Below are positions 1 to 9,032 of a stretch of 64,000 nt of DNA, in pieces. The first letter of the stretch is position 1, and each line of letters opens with the position of its first letter. The notes beneath the pieces were generated by a model. It saw nothing but the letters and a program-made list of their open reading frames with translations. It ran no database searches and had not been told where the DNA came from. The stretch lies in assembly GCA_964419335.1 (NCBI GenBank), contig CAYQOX010000009.1, positions 1-64,000 on the forward strand, given 5' to 3'. A program made the translations under genes and the position numbers. This DNA is from CAYQOX01 sp964419335. GTDB lineage: Bacteria; Hinthialibacterota; Hinthialibacteria; Hinthialibacterales; Hinthialibacteraceae.

Positions 1-393
1 GGTTTGGATTTCTTGAGCGCCGTGTTCGGGGGAATCCTCGGCTTTTTCCACTGCCCTACGAAGGGCTTCCCAGCCTCCAGCGATGATGCCCTGAACCCGT
101 TCGGGATCCGAGGAGAACGTAGGGGGGCATTCGGCCGCATCTAAAACTCCCAGACGTCCACTGGTGCCTGCACCTACATAAAAAAGACGTCCATCATGGC
201 GAAAGGCTTCGACCACCATCTCGGTTACTTTTTCTATGTTTTGTAATTGCGAATCGATAGCTTTGAAAGCGTTGTAATCCTCTTCATGGATAATCTGTAG
301 GATTTCATGGGTGGATTTGCAATCGATATCCATGGTTCTTGGATTGCGTTGTTCAGTGAGCAGCAAAGCCATTTTTTTTGAGTCGAGGGTCAT
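1..393 (-). CDS. murQ: N-acetylmuramic acid 6-phosphate etherase, N-terminal part (cut by window edge)
   Basis: MurQ cleaves the lactyl ether of MurNAc-6-phosphate to give GlcNAc-6-phosphate and D-lactate in cytoplasmic peptidoglycan recycling. About 131 residues are visible. They carry the family hallmarks TEQRNPRTMDID near the start, the SIS-domain phosphosugar motif VGAGTSGRLGVLDAAECPPT, and IIAGG followed by ALRRAVEKAED. The C-terminal half lies beyond position 1. The ATG at 393-391 overlaps the TGA of the RNase G gene (ATGA), so translation is probably coupled. A second in-frame ATG seven codons downstream is also possible. The product feeds NagA, encoded at 47.4 kb in this window, so a MurNAc salvage route is likely. 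Identification is firm. Confidence 0.93.
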   Translation of the reverse strand, partial: MTLDSKKMALLLTEQRNPRTMDIDCKSTHEILQIIHEEDYNAFKAIDSQLQNIEKVTEMVVEAFRHDGRLFYVGAGTSGRLGVLDAAECPPTFSSDPERVQGIIAGGWEALRRAVEKAEDSPEHGAQEIQT

Positions 394-1904
394 CCGCCAA
401 TCTCCTCAATGATCTGTTCAAAATGAATGTCGGAACCGGGGAGGATCTCGAGTTCGGCGTTATAACGACGGCGGAGGGCTTCTAATTGTTCATGGCGTTC
501 TTCATTGATTTTATTTGCTAGGCGGGGATGAACTTTTAAAATAACACTGTGGGCACCTTCTTCTTTGCATATTTCTTCAAAGGTACGGAAAATTTTGATG
601 ATCATGGATTCATTGCTCAGGATGTAGCCATCGCGTTTACAATAGCTGCAAGGCTGGGTCATGGATTTGTTTAAGCTTTTGCGCACCCGTTTGCGGGTCA
701 TTTGTAAAATCCCCAGGTCGGTCAAAGGATAAAGATGGGTACGGGAACGATCGCGTTTCAGGATTTGTTCAAAATGTTCTAGCAAGCGTTCTTGGTTTTC
801 TTTAGAACGCATATCGATAAAGTCGATAATAATGATTCCACCGATATCTCGCAGTCGTAGTTGACGTGCGATTTCGGTTGCCGCTTCAAGATTTGTCTGA
901 AAGACGGTTTCTTCAAGATTCTGTTTTCCCACATAGCGGCCGGTGTTAACATCAATGACCGTCATGGCCTCGGTTTCGTCAATGATGATGTAGCCGCCAC
1001 AATGGAGCCACACTTTTTTGCTGCGGAGGTTATTAATTTCTGAGTCAATACCGTAGGTACGAAACAGAGGGGGATTATCATCATAAAAATTGATGCGATA
1101 CATGGCTTGGCTTTGTTGCTCTTTCATAAACTCAAGGATTTGAGTATAAAGCCGAGGCTCATCGATAACAATTTCATCGATCCCGTCGTTAATGAGATCA
1201 CGAATGATGAGAAAGACCATCCCTGGATTCTGATAAATCAATTTGGGAGGGGCATTCAATTCGCTGCGGTTTTTGATTCGGTTCCACTCGCTTAGCAGGT
1301 AGTCAAGATCTTTGGAAAATTCTTCCTCGCCCATTTCATTACCAGCGGTGCGAACGATAGCCCCCATATTTTCAGGAAGCATACTGGCGACAAGTTCCTT
1401 GAGGCGAAGCCGTTCGTTGGGATCTTCGATACGGCGTGAAATCCCGATATGTTTAGTGCAGGGAAGCAATACAAGATAGCGTCCCGGAAGGGAAATGTTG
1501 GTGGTTACCCGGCTGCCTTTTGCGCCAATGGGTTCTTTGTGTAATTGAACGAGGATATGTTGTTGTTCGCGAAGGAGGTCTTGAATATTAATATTCGGGA
1601 GTTCATCTTCCTGGGTAGCATCTGGATCGGTATCGAATCCATTATCCTCTTCGGTTAGGTAGCCGTATTCATCGATTTGAGGATAAAGATCGTGAACGTA
1701 AAGAAATGCATTGCGTGATAAGCCAATATCCACAAACGCGGCTTCTATACCTGGGATGATTGAAGTCACAATCCCTTTGTATATATTTCCTACAATGCGC
1801 TGTTCATTGTGGCGTTCAAAATAATATTCCGCTAATTTCGCGTTTTCTACCACCGCGACACGAACTTCATAATCATCGGAGCTTATCAGAATTCTGCGCT
1901 GCAT
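390..1904 (-). CDS. rng: Ribonuclease G (RNase E/G family)
   Basis: Endoribonuclease of rRNA and mRNA processing, 504 residues, close to E. coli RNase G in length and without the long C-terminal degradosome scaffold of RNase E. An S1 RNA-binding domain lies at about residues 35-130 (GNIYKGIVTSIIPGIEAAFVD). The catalytic DNase-I-like domain follows, with its two metal-binding aspartates visible as D318 in VIDVNTGRY and D361 in IIIIDFIDM. The zinc-link cysteines are C419 and C422 in PCSYCKRDGY. An insertion of about 25 acidic residues (roughly 77-102) sits inside the S1 domain. The gene follows the radical-SAM gene by 62 bp and overlaps murQ by 4 bp. An rng next to a TIGR03960-type radical-SAM gene is a recurring arrangement in several phyla. 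Confidence 0.95.
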   Translation of the reverse strand: MQRRILISSDDYEVRVAVVENAKLAEYYFERHNEQRIVGNIYKGIVTSIIPGIEAAFVDIGLSRNAFLYVHDLYPQIDEYGYLTEEDNGFDTDPDATQEDELPNINIQDLLREQQHILVQLHKEPIGAKGSRVTTNISLPGRYLVLLPCTKHIGISRRIEDPNERLRLKELVASMLPENMGAIVRTAGNEMGEEEFSKDLDYLLSEWNRIKNRSELNAPPKLIYQNPGMVFLIIRDLINDGIDEIVIDEPRLYTQILEFMKEQQSQAMYRINFYDDNPPLFRTYGIDSEINNLRSKKVWLHCGGYIIIDETEAMTVIDVNTGRYVGKQNLEETVFQTNLEAATEIARQLRLRDIGGIIIIDFIDMRSKENQERLLEHFEQILKRDRSRTHLYPLTDLGILQMTRKRVRKSLNKSMTQPCSYCKRDGYILSNESMIIKIFRTFEEICKEEGAHSVILKVHPRLANKINEERHEQLEALRRRYNAELEILPGSDIHFEQIIEEIGG

Positions 1905-1966
1905 TTAATTGGTTGACATTTTCTAACCTGATCAGGTTGAATACGTTTCAGTTATGTTGATTTTGT

Positions 1967-4594
1967 TTATTGAATACTCGTCATCGAAGCAATGTCTTGG
2001 GTTTCGTTATTATTATAAGGCAGATTGTTTTTTTCTAAATGGGGAATCAATGAAACCATTTCATTATGCTTATTTAATGCGTACATATTTTTCCGAATAC
2101 ATTGTACAACCGTTAGGTTAAGAATTAATGTGTCTTGAAGGATCTCAACGACTTGATCGGGTTTGATAAATTTCCCCCCTTGTACTGCGCAGATGTATTG
2201 AAAGTGAATTTGGTTTTCGGAGGGAATTTTTACCTCCAAAGAATTGCGAATGAATTGATCTTCGAAGGTTTCTTGTAAGATAGAAAGATTCAGGTCTGAA
2301 GTAGAAATAGAATCAGAAGTTTGAAGTCGTAAATCATAGTGAAAGGCCTTAACCGCGGCTGTGATTTTTTTGGTTTGATGATCAAGTTCGGCCGCTTCAA
2401 GAAATTGAATCCCTGTTGGAGTAAATTGATTCAGATGACTGAGAAGAGAACCGGCTTCGTAGGGTTCGACTGTGGTGATATCTATATATTCGCCGAAACT
2501 TGGAATCCCTACCGATAAAGCGGAGGCAAACATAATTTTGGCGTGTGGGTGGAATCCCTCAGAATAGGCGAGTTGAATTCCCGCACGGCGAAAGATTGAT
2601 TCCATCAGCATCATGAGGTCATGGTGAGAAGCATAGATGATCGATCCAGTTTTGCTGAAACGGAAACGGTAGCGGTATTGTTTGCCATTGGATGAGGTGT
2701 GTGGGGTCTGGCTTTGTAATTCAGGGGTAAGATCATGTTCCATATTATAGCGGGCGCGCGGAAGGTTTACATTGTCATTGGCATGGACGGTCACATAATT
2801 TTGGCCGTCGCAAACTTTACAAACTCGGCATTTTTCATTTCCACAGTGGCGCGATTCAACCTCGCGGAAGGTTTTTTCCCACTCACGCCATAAATAGCGA
2901 GTGTCAATGCGAACTGAAATCATTTGCCAGGGGAGTGGATCCTTTCGCTCGTAGGTTTTTTGGGCATAGTGTTCGAGCGATAAGCCCTCCTCAGCAAAGG
3001 CCTTATGCCAGCGCTTAAGTAAAAAATGCTCTTGCCATTCGTCGAAGCGTCCGCCCTCTTCGTACACTCGTTGGATTACCGGGCCTAAACGGGTGTCTCC
3101 TCGTGATAATGCGCCTTCTAATAGGCTTTTGTCGGGATCGTGCCAATTGGTTTTGACGCCTTTCACTTTGTTGAGGCGGGAGGTGATATAGCGTACCCGC
3201 CGTATAATTTCTTCTTTTGAAATTTGACCGTACCATTGATAAGCGGTGTGGGGTTTAGGGACAAAGGGGGATAGACCGACATGAATGTTGGTGCGGTACT
3301 TACCTTCTTTTTTAAGGATCTGCTTAACCTGCAGAATCATGTCGACAATGCCTTGTAAATCTTCATCGGTTTCAGTAGGCAAGCCAACCATGAAATAGAA
3401 TTTCATAGTGCCTTGATTAGAGGAAACCGACTCACGGACTTTGGCAAAAATTTCGGCATCGTAAATCAATTTATTAATTGCCCAGCGAAGGCGTTCCGTA
3501 CCTGCTTCGGGGGCGAAAGTGAGGCCGGTTCCGCGCACTTTGCCGATTTCCTGGGTTACTCGAGAAGGAAATGCATCGATGCGTAAAGATGGAAGTGACA
3601 AGGCTATGCGTTGGGGATAGTACTCTTGGATGAGATTACCACACAGCGTAGGGAGTTGGGTGTAGTCTGCGGTAGAAAGAGATAAGAGACCAAGTTCATT
3701 GAAGCCGGTTTGGTTCAGCCCTTCACGTGCATCTTGGAGTAAACGTTGAGGTGAGCGTTCACGCACAGGGCGATCGGTGTAGCCCGCCTGGCAGAATCGG
3801 CATCCACCGGGGCATCCACGCATGACTTCTAAGGCTAAACGGTGGTGGATCACTTGAGTATTAGGAATAATTTGTTTCGTGGGGTAGTATGAATATTCGA
3901 AGTCTTGAACAATGCGTTTATCCACTTGATGAGGGAGGTCATCAAATTGGGGTTTTGCCGGGATTCGTTCATCGTAGCGGTTGGTGATTTCCTCATAGAA
4001 AGCCGGTACGAAAACGCCTTCAATTTTGGCAAATTCACGGAGAATTTCGTGTCGGGAAGCCTGGTGTTCTTTGGTTTCGAGGTATTTTTGGCATAATTCC
4101 AGAGTTACCTCTTCTCCCTCACCGATAATGAAGGCATCAATGAATTGGCTCATGGGCATGGGATTGAATGCACAGGGCCCACCCGCGATAATGATAGGAT
4201 GATTCTCGTTGCGTTCTCGGGTAGATAGAGGGATGCCGGATAAATCGAGCATCGCGAGTACATTGGTATAGAGCATTTCGTGCTGTAAGGAGAAGCCGAT
4301 GATGTCCATTTCGTGTAAGGGGGTTTTGCTTTCGAGAGTGGTGAGAGGTTCACCGGCTTGGCGCAGCTGTTTTTCGTGGTCGGGCCAGGGAGCGAAGGCT
4401 CTTTCGCACCATATCCATTCTTTCTCATTAAGCAATCCGTACATGATTTGCAAACCGAGAAAGGACATACCAACTTCGTAGATATCGGGATAAGAGAAAG
4501 CAAAACGTAGACGCGCACTAGGTTTATGAGTGACCGCGTTCCATTCTTGACCCACGTAGCGTACTGGCTTTTCCACGGCATTTAGATTTGTCAT
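1967..4594 (-). CDS. Radical SAM protein with C-terminal DUF2344 domain (TIGR03960/TIGR03936 type)
   Basis: An iron-sulfur radical SAM protein of unknown reaction. The start chosen is the ATG at 4594, which has AAGGGA about 7 nt upstream and opens with the conserved MTNLNAVEKPVRYVGQEW. An ATG 46 codons further up would add an unconserved extension. Residues 1-240 form a B12-binding-like region (FSYPDIYEVGMSFLGLQIMY). The radical SAM cluster motif is GCPGGCRFC near residue 260. A cysteine-rich stretch, CGNEKCRVCKVC, lies further down and may bind another cluster or metal. The last 250 residues are DUF2344, with FSKTGSIIYASHHDLM and YSEGFHPHAKI. In many bacteria these two parts are separate neighbouring genes beside rng; here they are fused. 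A role in tRNA or rRNA modification is often suspected but is inference. Confidence 0.9.
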   Translation of the reverse strand: MTNLNAVEKPVRYVGQEWNAVTHKPSARLRFAFSYPDIYEVGMSFLGLQIMYGLLNEKEWIWCERAFAPWPDHEKQLRQAGEPLTTLESKTPLHEMDIIGFSLQHEMLYTNVLAMLDLSGIPLSTRERNENHPIIIAGGPCAFNPMPMSQFIDAFIIGEGEEVTLELCQKYLETKEHQASRHEILREFAKIEGVFVPAFYEEITNRYDERIPAKPQFDDLPHQVDKRIVQDFEYSYYPTKQIIPNTQVIHHRLALEVMRGCPGGCRFCQAGYTDRPVRERSPQRLLQDAREGLNQTGFNELGLLSLSTADYTQLPTLCGNLIQEYYPQRIALSLPSLRIDAFPSRVTQEIGKVRGTGLTFAPEAGTERLRWAINKLIYDAEIFAKVRESVSSNQGTMKFYFMVGLPTETDEDLQGIVDMILQVKQILKKEGKYRTNIHVGLSPFVPKPHTAYQWYGQISKEEIIRRVRYITSRLNKVKGVKTNWHDPDKSLLEGALSRGDTRLGPVIQRVYEEGGRFDEWQEHFLLKRWHKAFAEEGLSLEHYAQKTYERKDPLPWQMISVRIDTRYLWREWEKTFREVESRHCGNEKCRVCKVCDGQNYVTVHANDNVNLPRARYNMEHDLTPELQSQTPHTSSNGKQYRYRFRFSKTGSIIYASHHDLMMLMESIFRRAGIQLAYSEGFHPHAKIMFASALSVGIPSFGEYIDITTVEPYEAGSLLSHLNQFTPTGIQFLEAAELDHQTKKITAAVKAFHYDLRLQTSDSISTSDLNLSILQETFEDQFIRNSLEVKIPSENQIHFQYICAVQGGKFIKPDQVVEILQDTLILNLTVVQCIRKNMYALNKHNEMVSLIPHLEKNNLPYNNNETQDIASMTSIQ

Positions 4595-4661
4595 AACAAT
4601 CCCTTGCTCTAAATCGTTTTTTATTAGATTCTTTTCTTGATTGATCTTTGTTATGATGGTT

Positions 4662-4678
4662 TTGCACTTGAAGTGTAA
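4662..4678. promoter_or_regulatory. Near-perfect 17-bp palindrome in a divergent promoter region
   Basis: TTGCACTTGAAGTGTAA is an almost perfect dyad (core CACTT-G-AAGTG). It lies in the 209-bp space between the divergent radical-SAM gene and the GH2-like gene. The geometry suits an operator for a dimeric regulator, but no regulator gene is adjacent and I could not place convincing -35/-10 boxes around it. Confidence 0.3.
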
Positions 4679-4803
4679 TACGGAACGATGATTACGGAAG
4701 AGAGTCTTCCCTATCGGGGTTGTGAAAACCACTTGAAGAATTTGGAATCCGTATACAGGATAAACTTTGGTTATTTATGTTTTATGAAAATGTGCTTCTT
4801 ATA

Positions 4804-7131
4804 ATGAAAAAAGGGTCTTTGATCCTTTATCTATGGTTAATATTAATGCCGCCAATGAATTGGGCACAGGAGGAGTCTTCTTCACCTGTACGGTTGCTTC
4901 ATGTAGAAACGCGGGCGGAATGGCTGGAGGAGGATGCACTTTTATCATTGACGTTGACAGCAAGGTTGGGGGGCTTCGAAGAGGAGAGCACCCTTAATAA
5001 TATACGTTTGCGAATCGTTTTGCTGGATGAAAATCAAAACGAAATGGCGCGGGGGGAGATCCCTTGGTTTGAACGGCTTGGAGATCAGGCTATTGGAGAT
5101 ATTGAATTAAGTATCAAGGAACCACAGAGCTGGAATGCAGAACAACCTTATTTATACACCCTGGCCATGGTCTTGGAGAAAAGCGGAGATGTCCTTGATC
5201 GCCAGCATCGACCGTTGGGGTTGCGTGAGATTCTTGTGGATGAGGGGACTTTATTGCTGAATCGGAAGCCGATTACAATGCGTGGGATCCAGTTCGATGC
5301 CAGCCGCTGGAAAAATCTCAAGGAGGAAGAACGGAAGCAGAATGAAAAAAGCTTGATGGAGTGGATGGAATATACTCATGTTAACACGGTGCGGATTATG
5401 CATGCGACTCCCAGCGAGCATTGGATGCAACTCTGCGATGAAAGAGGCGTGTATGTTCTTTGTGATGTGCCCAAGTTGAATCAAACTAATCTTCTGCGTA
5501 ATTCTCTCGAACCTTTGAAACAGTACTCCAGCTTGATTGCGTGGAATATTCCTAGCGAGATGGGTTCGGACACCGAGATTCGTGATCGGATTGATAAAGT
5601 TAAATTGATTGATTCTACTCGTCTGCTTTGTGTATCCGGGGAGAGGGTGGATCAATTTTCTGAGAAATCACAAATGCTAGCTCCGGCTTGTGATAACCTT
5701 GAAGAATGGCGTCCCTATCGGAGTTTCTCTCAACCGATCATTGCATTTGATTTGCCTTTTGACCTGCATTGGAAATTTGAAGGATTGGGAGAAATTTGGG
5801 ATTTTATTCGAGATGACGCTTTCAGCACCGGAATGTGTTTTACGCCTTTTGAAGGGGAAGAGGAATGGCTTCATTGGGATAAGGAAGAAGAGGATTTACT
5901 CTTTTCCACCTTTTCTCCCATGCTGGAACGTATTTATTCACCTATTCAAATAAGCGAAAAAAATTTTAATGTCAAACCAGGGAAGCAAATGCTGGAATTG
6001 ACTTTACAAAATGATTATGACTTTCTTAATCTTGATGCATTTACCTGCCGATGGGCCTTGCTGGAAGGAAATCAAGAACTTCAGGCGGATGAGATTCAGC
6101 TGTTTTTGCCTCCGCGCAAGGAAATGCAAATGGCTGTGGAAATTCATCTGCCGGATGAAATCGAGGATCATGAATATTTTTTACGTCTGCGCTTTTTCTC
6201 TCGTGAAGGGACAATGGTCCACGAACATATGGTGCGTCTTCTTCCGAATCAATGGCGGGAACATTATTTGATGCGGCTACGAAATTTGCGCTGGGATGAG
6301 GATTGGAAGGTAAACGCGAGTGTGGAAGAAATCCGGATTGAGCATCGTGATTACTCATTTCGTATTCCATCAGCAACAACCGAATGGTTTTTGTTTACTA
6401 AAGAACACAATGTGCGCTTGATTACTGGTGGACCTTACTTTCGTTTAGGAAGGGAATGGGATGAAGAAGAAAATGAAACTTTAACATGGAAACCGGAATT
6501 CGTTTCTGATCCAGAATTGTTAAATCGTGATGTGGAACGTTTGGGCAAAAATACAGAAATTCGAATTGAATATGGTTTGCTGCATGAAAACCGGGAACAT
6601 TGGATCCATGCTTATGTGGATATTTTAAATTCGCCGTATGGTTTTTGTGATATACGATTTCGTTATGATCTGGAAGGAGCCCCACAAGTACGATTTGATG
6701 AGATTGGCTTGGCTTTTCTGATCCCCAAACGCTTGGATCGGGTAATGTGGGTTGGAGAAGGCCCGTTTCCCACTTATCCTGGTTGTCAACAGAAGCCTAT
6801 TCATCGAATTTACGACTATTCTCCTGTCGATAAGTTGTTACCTGGTAATCGAAGTAAAGTGCAATTGGCGGCCTTTCTCGATGATCGCGGCTACGGATTG
6901 GGGATAATGATGCTTGATGGAAATCTTCATTTTGATCAAACAGAGGAGGGAACATTGGTCAGTGTTAATTCGTTTGTCGCCGGTGTTGGAAATCGAGGAC
7001 AGCCCTCTGAGAGCCTATTAGAAGCCAGAGATCTCGATAGGGAGCAAGTGACGGCGGCGTTTCGATTGGTTCCTTTGATACGGGGTCATTATCCTATCGC
7101 TTTTGAATCGCTGGATGAACCTTTTTATTAA
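4804..7131 (+). CDS. Exported GH2 beta-galactosidase-like protein, probably catalytically degenerate
   Basis: The start at 4804 gives a standard signal peptide (MKKGSLILYLWLILMPPMNWAQ region); an ATG at 4777 adds nine residues. The architecture is beta-galactosidase (GH2) without its N-terminal sugar-binding domain. It has an Ig-like domain ending PLGLREILVDEG, a short TIM-barrel region (MRGIQFDASRW, VNTVRIMHATPSEHWMQLCDERG), then a C-terminal domain resembling the beta-galactosidase small-chain domain (WVGEGPFPTYPGC, LDDRGYGLGIMMLDG). The acid/base region keeps a Glu (IAWNIPSEMG, about residues 243-254). At the nucleophile site the usual E-x-x-H is replaced by IIAFDLPFDLHW (about 311-322). 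At about 775 residues it is well short of the roughly 1,000 usual for LacZ. It may bind sugars, or hydrolyse a different linkage. The GH2 relationship is fairly sure; activity is doubtful. Confidence 0.7.
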   Translation: MKKGSLILYLWLILMPPMNWAQEESSSPVRLLHVETRAEWLEEDALLSLTLTARLGGFEEESTLNNIRLRIVLLDENQNEMARGEIPWFERLGDQAIGDIELSIKEPQSWNAEQPYLYTLAMVLEKSGDVLDRQHRPLGLREILVDEGTLLLNRKPITMRGIQFDASRWKNLKEEERKQNEKSLMEWMEYTHVNTVRIMHATPSEHWMQLCDERGVYVLCDVPKLNQTNLLRNSLEPLKQYSSLIAWNIPSEMGSDTEIRDRIDKVKLIDSTRLLCVSGERVDQFSEKSQMLAPACDNLEEWRPYRSFSQPIIAFDLPFDLHWKFEGLGEIWDFIRDDAFSTGMCFTPFEGEEEWLHWDKEEEDLLFSTFSPMLERIYSPIQISEKNFNVKPGKQMLELTLQNDYDFLNLDAFTCRWALLEGNQELQADEIQLFLPPRKEMQMAVEIHLPDEIEDHEYFLRLRFFSREGTMVHEHMVRLLPNQWREHYLMRLRNLRWDEDWKVNASVEEIRIEHRDYSFRIPSATTEWFLFTKEHNVRLITGGPYFRLGREWDEEENETLTWKPEFVSDPELLNRDVERLGKNTEIRIEYGLLHENREHWIHAYVDILNSPYGFCDIRFRYDLEGAPQVRFDEIGLAFLIPKRLDRVMWVGEGPFPTYPGCQQKPIHRIYDYSPVDKLLPGNRSKVQLAAFLDDRGYGLGIMMLDGNLHFDQTEEGTLVSVNSFVAGVGNRGQPSESLLEARDLDREQVTAAFRLVPLIRGHYPIAFESLDEPFY

Positions 7132-7215
7132 AAAATGTGAGACTATTGTAATCTTTCAATCGTTTTGATAGAATAATGAGGATTCGAATGTATATAAAAC
7201 TATAGGAGGACAAAT

Positions 7216-7767
7216 ATGTTTGCACGAAAATGGATTGGATGGACTGTATGCTTTTTAGGATTATTCGCCTTTTTTATGGGAACGAAAGCACCTGTGGTGG
7301 CGCAAGAGGATGTTCCCTTACCGATCTCTTGGAACGGTGAAGGTCATTTAGCGGCGATTTTTGAGGCGGATGAAGTGGATACGGCTGAATTTGATATTGA
7401 ACTCACTATTGATGAAGATGGATGGGTTACGGGGGAAATTACGAGTGATCAGAAAACAGCCAAGGTAGAACGTTTTTATTACACCCAGCCGAGCAAAGAC
7501 GTCCGCAAAGTGGTTTTGATTGTAGTGACACAAGATGATGAGCCTATGCTTGGCATTTTCGATGGTAAATCGAAAAAAGATAAGTTGTATTTCGGTGATT
7601 TGTATATTAAATCCTTTGAAGAACAGGGTGAGATTGAACAAGATTTGGATTTAGGCAATTTAATGGCGACAGAAATCTGGAGTGATTATATCCCTTCAGC
7701 GTTGAAAAAAGCGATGAAAGAGAGTGAATTAGTTGGAGGCTTTGGGATCAAAGGCCAGTATCAATAA
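7216..7767 (+). CDS. Small exported protein of unknown function
   Basis: 183 residues with a signal peptide of about 30 residues (MFARKWIGWTVCFLGLFAFF, cleavage probably after VVAQ). A strong Shine-Dalgarno, TAGGAGGA, lies 6 nt before the ATG. The mature part is acidic and looks like an all-beta sheet protein: alternating segments such as DIELTIDEDGWVTGEIT and KVVLIVVTQDDEPMLGIFDG suggest a lipocalin-like or single-domain beta-barrel fold. I recognise no family. It lies 84 bp after the GH2-like gene on the same strand and is closed by a hairpin terminator. The distance and its own strong ribosome site suggest it can be expressed separately. Confidence 0.6.
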   Translation: MFARKWIGWTVCFLGLFAFFMGTKAPVVAQEDVPLPISWNGEGHLAAIFEADEVDTAEFDIELTIDEDGWVTGEITSDQKTAKVERFYYTQPSKDVRKVVLIVVTQDDEPMLGIFDGKSKKDKLYFGDLYIKSFEEQGEIEQDLDLGNLMATEIWSDYIPSALKKAMKESELVGGFGIKGQYQ

Positions 7768-7798
7768 TAATTCCTTTTCATCATAATAAAGATTCTAT

Positions 7799-7836
7799 AA
7801 AACCTGGTGGGAACGCTATGAGCCACCAGGTTTTAT
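7799..7836. terminator. Bidirectional intrinsic terminator
   Basis: A perfect 12-bp inverted repeat (AAAACCTGGTGG / CCACCAGGTTTT, arms 7799-7810 and 7823-7834) with a 12-nt loop. The A/T ends give a U-run in both directions. It lies between the convergent small exported protein and glycosyltransferase genes and can serve both. Confidence 0.85.
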
Positions 7837-9032
7837 TATGTTTTGGTTTGGGTGCAACTATTATACACTTGAAATAAAGTGGAAAGAAATTGTTCTTGGC
7901 TGAATTGTTTTATTCTCTCCAATCCAAAGTGTTTGTATTTATGATAAAGTAACTCATCGACAAAAAGGTTCATCGCGGCTTCTGCAAAAGGTTTCCATCC
8001 TTCCTTGAGTTCGAGTACAATTCCCTTGTTTCCTACAATTTCTGGCAAGGCTCCCCCATTGGAAGCAATAACCGGAATCCCTGAAGCCATGGCTTCCAAG
8101 ACCGGGATACCGAAGCCTTCCTCCAAAGAGGGATAGATCATGAGTTCGGCGGCGGCTAAGAGTTGTTTTTTTTGGGATTCCTCGAGGTATCCCGTGAATA
8201 AGACATCGGTGAAGTGTTGTGAAGAATTATTCATGAATGCGTAAGTCAGGCCTTGTTCAGAAATGGTGTGAAGGATCTTTTTCCCCTGGTATCCCATTCC
8301 TCCAATGATAAGAAGATGAATGTTTTTGTTTACATGTTCTTTCAACCAGCGAAGAACAGGAATAAGGAGGTCTAAATTTTTTCGTGGATTAATTTCTCCT
8401 ATCCAAACAAGATACGGTTCATCTCCTCCAAAGTATTTTTCTCGAAGGATTCGTTTTTCTTTTGGACTGTAAATCAGATAATTAGAAGTTATGGGATGGT
8501 AATTTACATGGATGATGTTTGGATCTAACGAAAATGTTTGCTGAAGTTTCTTTTTTATATGATGAGAAACAACCAGTAAATGATCCGCCTGTTGGATCCC
8601 TTTCATTAGAGCCTTTCTCAAGGTTCGAGCGGATTGGGGATACCAGTCGGGATGTTCGATTAAGGTTAAGTCATGGACAGTTAGCAGCTTAGAGGGGGTA
8701 GAAGCCGGGGGGAGAACATGGGCGGGACCATGGACAAGATCCATACCAGGAATCCATTGATCGATTCGAGGCCAATGAATAGAGTACCAACATCGCAGCA
8801 GCCATCCGTAGGGGATAGGCCACTTATGACAAACCACTTGATGGTCTAACCCTGCGTTTTGTAGTTCCTGTTGAATGGTTTTTCTTCCTGGATTCGTAGG
8901 AAACATGGAAAAGAGCAAGTGAACTTCGGAAATCGAAGGATTCTTGGATAACCCTTGCAGGATATTCATCGTTGTATATCCCACGCCGGTACGCGGTGGA
9001 AGAAGGCTATGGGCTTCAAGTAGAATTTTCAT
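7836..9032 (-). CDS. Glycosyltransferase family 4 protein
   Basis: A GT-B fold retaining glycosyltransferase, 398 residues, cytoplasmic and membrane-associated. The N-terminal Rossmann domain opens MKILLEAHSLLPPRTGVGYTT, with the glycine-rich acceptor loop. The C-terminal nucleotide-sugar domain shows LVWIGEINPRKNLDLLI, the E-x7-E signature (EEGFGIPVLEAMASGIPVIA) and GGALPEIVG. It overlaps the flippase gene by 17 bp, so the two are one operon and probably build and export an extracellular or O-antigen-type glycan. Donor and acceptor cannot be read from the sequence. A family-4 glycosyltransferase is near certain. Confidence 0.9.
   Translation of the reverse strand: MKILLEAHSLLPPRTGVGYTTMNILQGLSKNPSISEVHLLFSMFPTNPGRKTIQQELQNAGLDHQVVCHKWPIPYGWLLRCWYSIHWPRIDQWIPGMDLVHGPAHVLPPASTPSKLLTVHDLTLIEHPDWYPQSARTLRKALMKGIQQADHLLVVSHHIKKKLQQTFSLDPNIIHVNYHPITSNYLIYSPKEKRILREKYFGGDEPYLVWIGEINPRKNLDLLIPVLRWLKEHVNKNIHLLIIGGMGYQGKKILHTISEQGLTYAFMNNSSQHFTDVLFTGYLEESQKKQLLAAAELMIYPSLEEGFGIPVLEAMASGIPVIASNGGALPEIVGNKGIVLELKEGWKPFAEAAMNLFVDELLYHKYKHFGLERIKQFSQEQFLSTLFQVYNSCTQTKT

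Noticed and set aside
4150..4581. Second long minus-strand frame inside the radical-SAM gene
   Set aside because: It is an out-of-frame shadow of a well-conserved coding region.
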